DNA from: CAYLHF01 sp964383365
Lineage (GTDB): Bacteria; Bacteroidota; Rhodothermia; Rhodothermales; UBA10348
Assembly (NCBI GenBank): GCA_964383365.1
Contig: CAYLHF010000008.1
Span: forward strand, 1 to 64,000
DNA length: 64,000 bases
Direction of reading: 5' to 3'
The first letter of the stretch is position 1; the number at the start of each line of letters is the position of its first letter. The translations under genes and the position numbers were made by a program. Below are positions 24,257-33,301 of the stretch, in pieces. The notes under the pieces were generated by a model. The model was given only the letters and a program-made list of their open reading frames with translations. It was not told the DNA's origin and searched no databases.

Positions 24257-25975
24257 ATGGCAACAGTCACTGTTGATAATCAGGAAATTGAATTCGAGGG
24301 TCGACCAAAGCTCCTTCAGCTGTGTCTGGACCATGGTATCGAACTTCCACACTTCTGCTATCATCCGGAGATGTCCATCCCCGCCAACTGTAGGGAATGT
24401 CTCGTGGAAGTGGGGAATCCGGATGTAGACCGGGCAACCGGTGAAGTCAAGAAGGATGCGGACGGGAATCCTGTGATCCGATTCTTCCCGAAACTGATGA
24501 CCAGTTGTGCCCAGGACGTTTCTGATGGAATGGTTGTGCGAACCCATCGTACGAGCGCCCAGGTAAGGCGGGCACAGAAAGATACGCTGGAGTTCCTGTT
24601 GCTCAATCATCCACTCGATTGTCCCATTTGCGACCAGGCCGGAAATTGTCCGCTTCAGAATCAGGCGTATAAATATGGTCCGGAGGGATCCCGTTTTGAG
24701 TTTGAGAAAGAACATAAACCGAAGCGCGTCGAGCTCGGACCGCGGGTAACGCTGGACGCCGAACGGTGTATCAACTGCACCCGCTGTACACGGTTTACGT
24801 CCGAGGTTTCTGAGAGTCATCAACTGACCATCGTCAATCGCGGTGTCAGGAATCATCCGAGTACTCCTCCCGGGATTACGTTCGATGATCCGTATTCGAT
24901 GAACGTAATCGATATCTGTCCTGTCGGTGCGCTGACCTCAACCGATTTTCGATTCCAGGCCCGGGTATGGGAAATGAGCAGCACACCGTCCATCACGTCG
25001 ACCAATGCCAAAGGATCGAATTGTTATTACTGGGTCAAGGATAACAGAATCATGAAAATCACGGCACGGACGAATATGGACGTTAACCGGTTCTGGTTGG
25101 CGGACGAAGACCGGCTGGATTATCACCGATTCAATGATGATCGCCTGAGCGGTGCGCGTATTTCGGGTGCCGATGCAGCGTGGTCGATTGCATATGACCA
25201 GGCCGCTGAACTGATTCAGGCAACCTCTCCGGAAAAGATCTTTTTTCTCGGATCGGCCGATGCCTGCGTGGAAGACAATTATCTTCTCGCGAGACTGGCG
25301 CAATCGGTCGGGGCGAAAACGCCATCCTACATCGAACACATCGAGCCAGGCGCCAGAGATGAGTGGCTGGTAACGGATGATAAGACGCCGAATAGAGAGG
25401 GGTGCGAGCGTCTTGGTTTCAGGGCCGTCGATCGGGATGATTTCGCTTCCCTCCTTCAGAGTGGATCGTTAAAACTGCTGTACGTACTCGATGATGATCC
25501 TGTCGCCTCCGGATTATGTACCGCCGACGACCTTGCCGGTGTAGCGGTAATTCTTCACGCCTCTTCGTCCAAGAACCAAACACTGGCGGCTGCCGACGTT
25601 GTTTTACCATCGGCGACCATCGTAGAGACGATAGGTACGTACGTGAATATCGATGGACGAGCACAGCGCAGTCGGCCGGCCAAGGCCATTCGAGGCGTGA
25701 ACAGGACACTCATGATGGAAGTCGGCCAGAGTCGGGCAGATCGCCACGGAACTCCTTTCGATCGGTGGTACAATGAAGACAACCTGGTCGACTGCCAGCC
25801 GGGTTGGGTCTCGCTCCCGGCCATCGCCGAAAAACTCGGGACATCACTTTCGTTCAGCGGTCCGAAAGCCATCATGCTGGAAGTATCCGGGGCCTTCGCT
25901 GCATTTTCTGGCGTTACCTACGAGGCGATGGGAGCATTCGGATGTGATTCCGTTGCCGAAGCAGAGGCCGTCTAA
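24257..25975 (+). CDS. nuoG: NADH-quinone oxidoreductase subunit G
   Basis: This 572-residue subunit has an N-terminal plant-type [2Fe-2S] domain (CLDHGIELPHFCYHPEM then NCRECLVEVG). The HxxxC/CxxC region follows (HPLDCPICDQAGNCPLQ), and then [4Fe-4S] ligands in RCINCTRCTRF and IDICPVGAL. The downstream molybdopterin-oxidoreductase-like part is short: about 330 residues, against the about 900-residue NuoG of Escherichia coli. I see no Cys set for the extra N7 cluster. It has one catalytic role, electron transfer from NuoF to NuoI. Confidence 0.93.
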   Translation: MATVTVDNQEIEFEGRPKLLQLCLDHGIELPHFCYHPEMSIPANCRECLVEVGNPDVDRATGEVKKDADGNPVIRFFPKLMTSCAQDVSDGMVVRTHRTSAQVRRAQKDTLEFLLLNHPLDCPICDQAGNCPLQNQAYKYGPEGSRFEFEKEHKPKRVELGPRVTLDAERCINCTRCTRFTSEVSESHQLTIVNRGVRNHPSTPPGITFDDPYSMNVIDICPVGALTSTDFRFQARVWEMSSTPSITSTNAKGSNCYYWVKDNRIMKITARTNMDVNRFWLADEDRLDYHRFNDDRLSGARISGADAAWSIAYDQAAELIQATSPEKIFFLGSADACVEDNYLLARLAQSVGAKTPSYIEHIEPGARDEWLVTDDKTPNREGCERLGFRAVDRDDFASLLQSGSLKLLYVLDDDPVASGLCTADDLAGVAVILHASSSKNQTLAAADVVLPSATIVETIGTYVNIDGRAQRSRPAKAIRGVNRTLMMEVGQSRADRHGTPFDRWYNEDNLVDCQPGWVSLPAIAEKLGTSLSFSGPKAIMLEVSGAFAAFSGVTYEAMGAFGCDSVAEAEAV

Positions 25976-26019
25976 CGTACAACTAACCCCTTTTTTATTC
26001 GATTCAGCCACACACCATC

Positions 26020-27051
26020 ATGGATCTTGCCTGGTACTGGACCGCACTGCTTGCCTTCGTCGTGGTCAACTTCTTCATGGTTTCGGCGTCTGTTCTGGTT
26101 TATGCGGAGCGTAAAATCTCTGCCGTGATGCAGAATCGTCCCGGACCGAATCGTGTCGGCCCGGCCGGATTTCTTCAACCGTTTGCCGATGTAGCCAAAC
26201 TCGTGTTGAAGGAAAACATCGTACCCGCGCTTGCGAATCCGTTCGTGCATTCTCTCGCACCCTTTCTGATGGTGATGGTAGCGATGTCTGCCAGCTCCCT
26301 GATTCCGTTCGCACACGGGGTCGTCGTCGCCAATCTGGACCTGGGTGTTCTCGTCCTCCTGGCCCTGACGTCAATCAGTGTGTACGGTATTACACTCGCC
26401 GGATGGAGTTCCAACAACAAATATTCGCTGTTGGGTGGACTCAGGTCCTCTGCACAGATGATTTCGTACGAACTGTCTATGGGACTGGCCGTGATTTCGG
26501 TGGTCCTGATGAGTGGAACCCTGAATCTGACGGAAATTGTAGAACATCAGTCGTCGGGCATGTCGATTCTGGGTTGGAACCTGTTCCGGAATCCGATCGG
26601 AGCGATCGTGTTCATAGTGACCGCATTCGCAGAAACAAACCGCACACCGTTCGATCTTCCGGAAGCCGAGCAGGAACTCGTCGGCGGGTATCATACCGAA
26701 TACAGCGGAATGAAGTTCGGCATGTTTTTTCTGGCCGAATATGTCAATTTTTTCGTCGCCTCCTTCTTCATCGTAACGCTCTTCTTCGGTGGTTATCTGG
26801 TTCCGTTCCAGCCGCAACTCGTCGCAGCCATTCCTTCTCTTGAGAACAGCATTACGCTGGGCGTGCTTCAGATATTAACGGTTCTCCTGAAGGCCGGTTT
26901 TTTTGCGTACCTGTTCATCTGGGTCAGATGGACGCTTCCCCGATTCAAATACAGCCAGTTGATGCGACTTGGATGGAAAGTTCTGCTCCCTATTGCCCTG
27001 GCAAATGTGCTTCTTATCGCACTGATCGCCACGATTTTGCGTATGTTCTAG
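26020..27051 (+). CDS. nuoH: NADH-quinone oxidoreductase subunit H
   Basis: This 343-residue protein with about eight membrane helices matches NuoH/ND1: YAERKISAVMQNRPGPNRVG, GWSSNNKYSLLGGLRSSAQMISYEL and FAETNRTPFDLPEAEQELVGGYHTEYSG. The charged loop after this links the quinone site to the membrane arm. It is the last nuo gene here. The next gene, rpe, is 35 bases away, so nuoI through nuoN must lie elsewhere. Confidence 0.96.
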   Translation: MDLAWYWTALLAFVVVNFFMVSASVLVYAERKISAVMQNRPGPNRVGPAGFLQPFADVAKLVLKENIVPALANPFVHSLAPFLMVMVAMSASSLIPFAHGVVVANLDLGVLVLLALTSISVYGITLAGWSSNNKYSLLGGLRSSAQMISYELSMGLAVISVVLMSGTLNLTEIVEHQSSGMSILGWNLFRNPIGAIVFIVTAFAETNRTPFDLPEAEQELVGGYHTEYSGMKFGMFFLAEYVNFFVASFFIVTLFFGGYLVPFQPQLVAAIPSLENSITLGVLQILTVLLKAGFFAYLFIWVRWTLPRFKYSQLMRLGWKVLLPIALANVLLIALIATILRMF

Positions 27052-27086
27052 CCGAGATATCAAAGGGTTAGAACCGACGGTACCGT

Positions 27087-27761
27087 ATGCCGATATTCGC
27101 TCCATCCATTCTGTCTGCTGATTTTGGAAGACTCTCCGAGCACTGTCAGGAAGCCATAGACGGAGGGGCTGAATGGCTCCATATCGACGTGATGGATGGC
27201 CATTTTGTACCGAATATCACCATCGGCCCGCTGGTAGTCAGGGCGCTTCGACCCCTCGCGGATCGTACGTCCACGGTTCTGGATGTACACCTGATGATCG
27301 AGAACCCGGATCGCTACATCGAAGATTTCGTTCGAGCAGGAGCGGACGTCGTTACCGTTCATGTGGAGGCCTGCCCTCACCTTCACAGGACCATTCAACT
27401 CATCCGGAATTCCGGGGCCCGGCCGGGTGTAACGCTGAATCCTGCAACGTCGCTGCACGCGATTGAAGACATCCTCCCGGAAATCGATCTTGCCCTGATC
27501 ATGTCCGTGAATCCCGGCTTCGGCGGGCAGTCGTATATCCCGGCAAGTACGGATCGAATTCGTCGGCTCCGGGGTATGCTCAACCACGCGAACCCAACTG
27601 CGCAGTTGGAAGTCGATGGTGGCGTCAGTCCCGCAACTATCAGAGAGGTCGTGACGGCCGGTGCCGACATTATCGTGGCGGGAAGCGCCGTCTTCGGTGG
27701 AGACGACTCGATCGGAAGTAATCTGGAGAAACTCAGGCGTGCCTGCGACCAATCGACGTGA
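27087..27761 (+). CDS. rpe: ribulose-phosphate 3-epimerase
   Basis: This 224-residue TIM-barrel protein has all Rpe motifs: APSILSADFGRL, HIDVMDGHFVPN, DVHLMIENP, IMSVNPGFGGQSY and EVDGGVSP. It interconverts ribulose-5-phosphate and xylulose-5-phosphate in the pentose phosphate pathway. It is in the same direction as nuoH with a 35-base gap and may be cotranscribed with the nuo operon, though the functions are unrelated. Confidence 0.96.
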   Translation: MPIFAPSILSADFGRLSEHCQEAIDGGAEWLHIDVMDGHFVPNITIGPLVVRALRPLADRTSTVLDVHLMIENPDRYIEDFVRAGADVVTVHVEACPHLHRTIQLIRNSGARPGVTLNPATSLHAIEDILPEIDLALIMSVNPGFGGQSYIPASTDRIRRLRGMLNHANPTAQLEVDGGVSPATIREVVTAGADIIVAGSAVFGGDDSIGSNLEKLRRACDQST

Positions 27762-27790
27762 GCGTCGACGCTCGGAATCCGAACCGGGAT

Positions 27791-28633
27791 ATGACAAGCA
27801 AAACAACGCTTCTTTTCCTTTACGTACTCAGCGTAGGCACTGTCCTCGCTTCAGCATCGCCGAACGCTACGGACAGGGAATGTTTCGACGATACGTTTTG
27901 CATTGTGAGCGTTGTAAGTGGAGATTCTGTTCTCGTCTCCGTCCAGAGTCTTATTCCCTGGGAGGTCACCGTCTCGCTCGATATGACGTTGGAGAATATG
28001 ATCGCGGACCGACCGCTTCCGGTTGTAAAAACGGTTGGTGCTCACGCGGAAACTACGGCGCTCCTACTGCTGGTTGATGACCCCGGGTTCGGGTGGACCT
28101 ATCATTTTGATCTGAAGTGGCTACCGGGTTCGATGGATGCCAGGCATGACGATTCCTATACCTACGCACTTCCCTACGCGGCGGGGCACTCGTATCTGGT
28201 TGGCCAGGGTTTCAATGGAACCACGACGCATGCAGGAAAAAATGCGATCGACTGGGATATGCCTGAGAATACAGGGATTCGGGCCGCCAGAGGAGGATTG
28301 GTCATAGACCTGGAAGAGTCATATACAACGGGAGGAGTGGACCCTGCGCTGAGAACGCAAGCCAACTTCGTTCGGATCATGCACGAGGACGGAACGATAG
28401 GAACGTATGTCCATCTTCGCAAGAACGGTGTCCGAGTTTCGGTCGCTGATCGGGTCGACCGCGGAGAACTCATCGCCTGGTCAGGAAATACCGGGTATTC
28501 CTCCGGTCCTCACCTCCATTTCGAGGTCTATTCGCTGACGCCGGAGTTGACGAGATCAACCATTCCGATTCGGTTCAACGTCAAAGATCACCTGTCCATA
28601 GAGCTCAAGGAAGGCACTTATTATGAGCGTTAG
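27791..28633 (+). CDS. M23 family metallopeptidase (LytM-like), exported
   Basis: From the ATG at 27791 (280 residues) there is a signal peptide (TTLLFLYVLSVGTVLASA). A GTG at 27758 overlapping the rpe stop would add 11 residues and bury it. An N-terminal beta domain (about 20-125) precedes the peptidase fold with HAGKNAIDWDMP (H and D metal ligands) and the final HLHFEVYS. This matches LytM-type zinc endopeptidases that cut cell-wall peptide bridges. Its stop codon overlaps that of the convergent htrA-like gene. Confidence 0.88.
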   Translation: MTSKTTLLFLYVLSVGTVLASASPNATDRECFDDTFCIVSVVSGDSVLVSVQSLIPWEVTVSLDMTLENMIADRPLPVVKTVGAHAETTALLLLVDDPGFGWTYHFDLKWLPGSMDARHDDSYTYALPYAAGHSYLVGQGFNGTTTHAGKNAIDWDMPENTGIRAARGGLVIDLEESYTTGGVDPALRTQANFVRIMHEDGTIGTYVHLRKNGVRVSVADRVDRGELIAWSGNTGYSSGPHLHFEVYSLTPELTRSTIPIRFNVKDHLSIELKEGTYYER

Positions 28634-29763
28634 CCCTGTTCGCCGCCCTCAAGAGTCAGTTCCTTCATCTCCGACACACCGTCCCGGACGATTCCGATCT
28701 GGATCGTATCGCCAACCCGGAAATCATAGATTCGAGCGAGGAAATCGCCCCGTGTATTTACCGACACCCCGGCAACTGAACGAATAATATCATATGGCTT
28801 GAACCCTGCATCCTCTGCGGGGGAATCAGCATCGATCACTTCGATCAGCACACCGCGAGCCTGTTCGAGTTGCAGCGCCTGAGCAATCCGCTGATTTACA
28901 TCCCGCCCATTTAGACCGGTGTAGTACGATCGATCGACGAATCCTTTCTCTTTCAATTCATTCAAGACCTGGATGGCCTTGTAGGCCGGCACGGCGAATC
29001 CGATCCCCACAGACCCTCCGGATTGCGTATAGATTGCTGTATTGACACCTATGACCTCTCCCAACGCATCCAACAGTGGACCACCCGAATTACCGCTGTT
29101 GATCGCCGCGTCGGTCTGAATCATATCCCGATAAAAGCGTCCGTTTTGTGGAGCCAGGTTGCGACCACGCGCGCTGACTACACCCACCGTTACCGTAGGA
29201 TCAGACGCCTCAAAGAGACCGAACGGATTTCCCAGAGCGATCGACCACTCGCCTACAACAGGGTCGGAAGCCGACGTAAATTTGATGAACGGAAGGTTAT
29301 CTTCCGTCTCAATTTTGATCAGGGCAAGATCAGAACCCGGGTCATTGCCGACTAGCTGAGCATCGTACGTCTTGCCATTCGGGAAAGCGACGGTAATCTG
29401 CGATGCTCCTCCGGCAACATGGTCATTGGTGGCAATATATCCATCTTCAGAGATTACGAATCCCGAGCCCGTACTCTGCACCTGGCGTTCGAGCATACGC
29501 GCCCGTTGACGCCCTCCGAAGAACTGCGAAAAGTAGTCCTGAACCGGATCTCTGGTCTGGATTCGTTGAATTACGTTCACGCTCACGACGGCAGGCGATG
29601 CCATCTGGACCGCTCGAGTGATGGCGTTCATCCGTCCGACAGTAATGGAATCCTGCACAGCAACCGAAACGGGTTGGGTCGGTGTAAACTGCGCCTGAGA
29701 CTGGACGTTGTTGTTACACGCAACCAGAGACAGTGTGAATAGGAGTAGGGACAAAATGCGCAT
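28630..29763 (-). CDS. HtrA/DegP-type serine protease lipoprotein with one PDZ domain
   Basis: Read from the ATG at 29763, the 377-residue protein has a lipobox (LVAC, Cys16). It then has a trypsin-like domain with the triad H115 (ATNDHVAG), D145 (GSDLALIK) and S226 (NSGNSGGPL), and one PDZ domain (about 280-370, VIDADSPAEDAGFKPYDIIRS). It should degrade or chaperone misfolded envelope proteins. It is the last gene of a leftward run with S41 peptidase and tatC. The upstream longer frame adds 21 residues ahead of the signal peptide and is not used. Confidence 0.92.
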   Translation of the reverse strand: MRILSLLLFTLSLVACNNNVQSQAQFTPTQPVSVAVQDSITVGRMNAITRAVQMASPAVVSVNVIQRIQTRDPVQDYFSQFFGGRQRARMLERQVQSTGSGFVISEDGYIATNDHVAGGASQITVAFPNGKTYDAQLVGNDPGSDLALIKIETEDNLPFIKFTSASDPVVGEWSIALGNPFGLFEASDPTVTVGVVSARGRNLAPQNGRFYRDMIQTDAAINSGNSGGPLLDALGEVIGVNTAIYTQSGGSVGIGFAVPAYKAIQVLNELKEKGFVDRSYYTGLNGRDVNQRIAQALQLEQARGVLIEVIDADSPAEDAGFKPYDIIRSVAGVSVNTRGDFLARIYDFRVGDTIQIGIVRDGVSEMKELTLEGGEQG

Positions 29764-29860
29764 GGCAAACAGTTCTAATGGCCACAATACGATCGCTCTC
29801 GAATCTACTACGGGACGAAAACGCACCGGTTTCTCTAGTGTGAGAAGAACCTTCAGAGAA

Positions 29861-31522
29861 TCAATTCAGACCGAGTAGCCTCGTGTATCTCTCTGTTGAA
29901 GCGATAATCTGCCGGGCTTCGGTGACCCCTTCGTCACGCGTAAGGTGGTCTTTCAACAATTCGGTACCGGACATGAAATGGGTCATCACCTCCTCACGAA
30001 TACGTCTCAACAGGTTGTCTTTATACCTCTCATAATCTTTACTCTTCTCGGATCGGACAGATGCTCTGAGGCGATCCAGAATCGGTACAGCACCGGCATA
30101 GTTCGAGCGGGCGAGAACGACCGAAAGAGAATCGATGAGTGTCTCGCTATCGATTTTGTAGTCTATTCGTTCTTGCGCTACCCAGTTCCTGAATCGAACC
30201 ATCAGATCCTCGTCATTTGGCAGATCGGACAGAGATGTCGGAGCAGCATGGGTTGGGTCGTCACGCAGTTCGGCAGCAAACATGTCCGCAAATCGAAAAA
30301 AAACTCCCGTGCGAAGAAGAGATGCCTCCATTTCGCTCTCCGTTGACCGGGTCACTTCGAGATCGGGTTCTATACCGCTTCCCGATCGAACCGGTCGGCC
30401 TGATCTTGTTTTGAACCCGGATACAACCGGAGCGGACCGCGAGGATGCGACTTTCCAGGACTGCAGGTCTCGCCCTTGCGGCGTGTAATAATGAGCGATC
30501 GTAATTTTCAGCGACGTGTTATAGGGCAGCGGTTGCACAATCTGTACCAGGCCCTTCCCAAACGTGGTCTCGCCGACGATGACCGCCCGATCGAGATCCT
30601 GTAGGGCTCCCGCGACAATTTCGCTGGCCGAAGCACTGAAGCGATTGACCAGAACCGAGACAGGAACGGTGGGGAACGAAGGTTCCCGTTTGGAGGGATA
30701 CGTCTGCGTACTCCCCGCCGTTCGACCTCGCGTCGAAACCACCGTTGTACCGGACGGAACGAAAAGACCAACCAGTTCCACAGCTTCCCCGAGAATACCT
30801 CCGGGGTTATCGCGCAGATCGAGTATTACCCCCTTGAGGCCGGAGGATGACCGATTCATTCCCCTGAGCAGGCGCCGAACTTCCCGGGCGGCGCCGGGTC
30901 CAAATTGATTCAACCGGACGTATCCGATGGCAGCGACAGAATCCTCGTAAAGATACCCTGCCCATGCTACGTTTCGAACACTCGGTAGCGTCCTTTTCAA
31001 CATGAATACCATTGGACCGTCAACACCGGTTCGGAGTAACTCGACCCGAACCGTAGATCCCTCGTCGCCACCGAGCAGATCAACTATCTCCGAGATGCTC
31101 AGGCCGCTCACTTCTGTCCGGTCAATTGAAATGAGGCGATCGCCAACCTGGACTCCCTGTCTGTATGCATCCGCTCGTTCATCCGGGAACAGAATCGTGG
31201 GCGAACCCGCACGAATGCCAATCTGAAGACCTACGGTAGCAATTCCTCTGGATTGAATGCGCCGCATTTCCACGTTATCAGCCTGATCGTAAAAACGCGT
31301 ATACGGATCAAGGTCATCCATCATCGCATTGATGCCCGTCCGCATCAAGGGTTGCGGTCGAACAGCCTCGACGTAATTGACAGCGATCTGTTCATAGAGA
31401 CTACCGAAGATCTCGAAGTTTTTCTTCAGCTCAAATAAGTCGTCGCCTCCCGGCGCACGCTGGACACCGGACAGGAGCAAGGGGATCAGCAGGATGGCCG
31501 GCGTTCTGAAACGATTCGTCAT
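29861..31522 (-). CDS. S41 family C-terminal processing protease
   Basis: This 553-residue protein has a signal peptide or N-terminal anchor (about 1-22), a PDZ domain (about 93-180), and the S41 peptidase core with DLRDNPGG, catalytic Ser300 (FSASASEIVAG) and Lys323 (FGKGLVQ). It resembles CtpA/Prc proteases that trim exported proteins. The C-terminal 180 residues are helical and carry DUF3340-like character, but I would not insist on that. It lies between tatC and the htrA-like gene, all leftward, forming an envelope-quality set. Confidence 0.92.
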   Translation of the reverse strand: MTNRFRTPAILLIPLLLSGVQRAPGGDDLFELKKNFEIFGSLYEQIAVNYVEAVRPQPLMRTGINAMMDDLDPYTRFYDQADNVEMRRIQSRGIATVGLQIGIRAGSPTILFPDERADAYRQGVQVGDRLISIDRTEVSGLSISEIVDLLGGDEGSTVRVELLRTGVDGPMVFMLKRTLPSVRNVAWAGYLYEDSVAAIGYVRLNQFGPGAAREVRRLLRGMNRSSSGLKGVILDLRDNPGGILGEAVELVGLFVPSGTTVVSTRGRTAGSTQTYPSKREPSFPTVPVSVLVNRFSASASEIVAGALQDLDRAVIVGETTFGKGLVQIVQPLPYNTSLKITIAHYYTPQGRDLQSWKVASSRSAPVVSGFKTRSGRPVRSGSGIEPDLEVTRSTESEMEASLLRTGVFFRFADMFAAELRDDPTHAAPTSLSDLPNDEDLMVRFRNWVAQERIDYKIDSETLIDSLSVVLARSNYAGAVPILDRLRASVRSEKSKDYERYKDNLLRRIREEVMTHFMSGTELLKDHLTRDEGVTEARQIIASTERYTRLLGLN

Positions 31523-31614
31523 GGTCGTCTGGTGAAGTCTGATTCGAGATGTAGGACGACGCGCTCGAAGCGAAGTTCTTTTCAGATCTCAATCACCGTT
31601 CGAACGGGTTGCCA

Positions 31615-32484
31615 TCAGGACAGAGCGGCGTCGAGTTCTTTTTTCTGTCGCTTGGTCACAAAGTGGGAGATCCAGATAGAGAGCTCGTAGAGCAATAACA
31701 ACGGTGTGGCAACCAGCACCTGAGACACAGGATCCGGAGGGGTAAAGAGCGCTCCCAGCGTAAGCGCGAGAATGAGCGCATATTTCCGGACCCGACGCAG
31801 TCCCGTTGGAGTGGCGATCCCCATTTTTGCCAAGAAATAAATGACGACCGGAAGTTCGAACAGGATACCGACACCGAACGACCAGAACGTGACCATCCCG
31901 AAATATTTCGTGATATCAAACTGGTTGGCTATTTCCGGGGAGATCTGGTACTGGGCAAAGAACTGAAGGGCAAGAGGCGTGATGATCAAATACCCGAAGC
32001 TGATCCCGAGAGCAAAGAAGAACGTGGCGAAAATTGCCGAGAATCGGAGTCCCTTCTTCTCATTTTTATACAGACCCGGTTCGATGAATTTCCATATCTG
32101 GTAGACGAGAATGGGGGATCCGAGAATGATCCCCACGGCAACGATCGTCCCGATATCGGCGAAAAATTGCCCTGTGATGGTTCGATTCTGCAACTGGAAC
32201 GGCGTGGCCGTTACGCCCAGAATTCGATACATAAAAAAATCGGCGTTCTTCGGACCGAGGAGCAGGACGTTGATGATCCATTTGCGGAAAAATACGGCGA
32301 CAATAGAGGTGGCAATAACGGAAATAAGGCCCTTGATAATAGCCCATCGAAGTTCTTCCAGGTGATCGAGGAATCCCATCTCGCTGCCTTCTGCCATGGG
32401 AGGCGGTGCTGAAATATCGGTCGCATCCGGCGCGACTGACAGTTGCTTCCGGGTTCTATTTTTCAATCGGTCGAGGAGTGCCAT
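31615..32484 (-). CDS. tatC: Sec-independent protein translocase subunit TatC
   Basis: This 289-residue protein has a cytoplasmic lead with MGFLDHLEELRWAIIKGLI, the TatC signature with the conserved Glu of the HLEELR motif, then six membrane helices. It recognises twin-arginine signal peptides and works with TatA and TatB, which are not seen in this window. The first 40 residues before the motif are a long polar N-terminal tail. It begins 8 bases after the PRTase gene ends. Confidence 0.95.
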   Translation of the reverse strand: MALLDRLKNRTRKQLSVAPDATDISAPPPMAEGSEMGFLDHLEELRWAIIKGLISVIATSIVAVFFRKWIINVLLLGPKNADFFMYRILGVTATPFQLQNRTITGQFFADIGTIVAVGIILGSPILVYQIWKFIEPGLYKNEKKGLRFSAIFATFFFALGISFGYLIITPLALQFFAQYQISPEIANQFDITKYFGMVTFWSFGVGILFELPVVIYFLAKMGIATPTGLRRVRKYALILALTLGALFTPPDPVSQVLVATPLLLLYELSIWISHFVTKRQKKELDAALS

Positions 32485-32492
32485 CTCTCTGT

Positions 32493-33074
32493 CTATTGTC
32501 CGTTATTTCTGAGATTCAGGTCCAGTACAGAATCGATCCAGAGACCTTCCTTCTCCAATTTGGCGCGGCCACCGCTCCAGGTAAAATTAAAAAGCGTCAT
32601 CATCCCGACTACATCAAATCCTTCCTTCCTCAGAAGACCCAGTGCAGTCATCGCGCTCCGGCCACTGTTCAGAATGTCATCGAGGAGAACAATCGGTTTT
32701 GAGGAGACCACGGGACCCTCGACCAATCGGCGCCTTCCATGGGGCTTCCTCTGTTCGCGAATAAATCCTCCGTTGAACGCAGGCTGTGTCGATGACGACA
32801 GCACCGAGCAGACCAGCGCATAGGATCCGAATCCATAGCCGGCTACCTGTGTGATATTTCTGCTCCGAAGGCGCTCCGCGAGGACATTTCCAACCTCTCG
32901 AAAAACAGCTCCTTCGAGCATCGGAATTCGGGTATCGAGCAACCATCCGATCGCCTGACCTCTGGGATCAGTGATCGCCTCCTGTTCGCGCCGAACAAGG
33001 GCTTTCTCGTAAAGTTGACGACCAAGCTCTACGAGTTCTGAATACGCTTCTGGAGATAATGATTCGTCCGGCAT
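32493..33074 (-). CDS. orotate phosphoribosyltransferase-like protein
   Basis: This 193-residue type I phosphoribosyltransferase has a PRPP loop, IVLLDDILNSGRSAMTAL, and the fold order of PyrE. The DD of the loop replaces the usual ED/DD pair, and the 'DREEGG' segment after the loop is replaced by TLFNFTWSGGRAKLEKEGL. Substrate specificity is therefore uncertain, although PyrE-type is the best guess. It is leftward with tatC. Its start lies just before the 33-bp duplication and the N gap. Confidence 0.75.
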   Translation of the reverse strand: MPDESLSPEAYSELVELGRQLYEKALVRREQEAITDPRGQAIGWLLDTRIPMLEGAVFREVGNVLAERLRSRNITQVAGYGFGSYALVCSVLSSSTQPAFNGGFIREQRKPHGRRRLVEGPVVSSKPIVLLDDILNSGRSAMTALGLLRKEGFDVVGMMTLFNFTWSGGRAKLEKEGLWIDSVLDLNLRNNGQ

Positions 33075-33101
33075 CAGGGATCAATTGGTTTCAGGTAGAC
33101 A

Positions 33102-33267
33102 ATATACCTCTTGAATACGGTATAAAAGAGCGATNNNNNNNNNNNNNNNNNNNNNNNNNNNNNNNNNNNNNNNNNNNNNNNNNNNNNNNNNNNNNNNNNN
33201 NNNNNNNNNNNNNNNNNNNNNNNNNNNNNNNNNNATATACCTCTTGAATACGGTATAAAAGAGCGAT
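33102..33267. repeat. 33-bp direct repeat flanking an assembly gap
   Basis: The 33 bases at 33102-33134 are repeated exactly at 33235-33267 on the other side of the 100-N run. The two copies abut the gap exactly. This is the expected picture of two contig ends that overlap by 33 bases and were joined with filler. The unit contains a 6-bp inverted repeat (TATACC/GGTATA) and no gene. Confidence 0.9.
33135..33234. other. 100-N assembly gap
   Basis: A run of exactly 100 N with perfectly duplicated 33-bp flanks. The true length is probably zero once one flank copy is removed. It falls in the intergenic space upstream of the PRTase-like gene and downstream of glyA, so no coding region is interrupted. 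Confidence 0.98.
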
Positions 33268-33301
33268 TTGGTTGCGTTTCCTGGCCGGCGCAAAGAACAT
33301 T

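Noticed and set aside
28630..28633. Overlap of the M23 and HtrA-like stop codons
   Set aside because: A four-base convergent overlap of stop codons is common in compact genomes and needs no special explanation.
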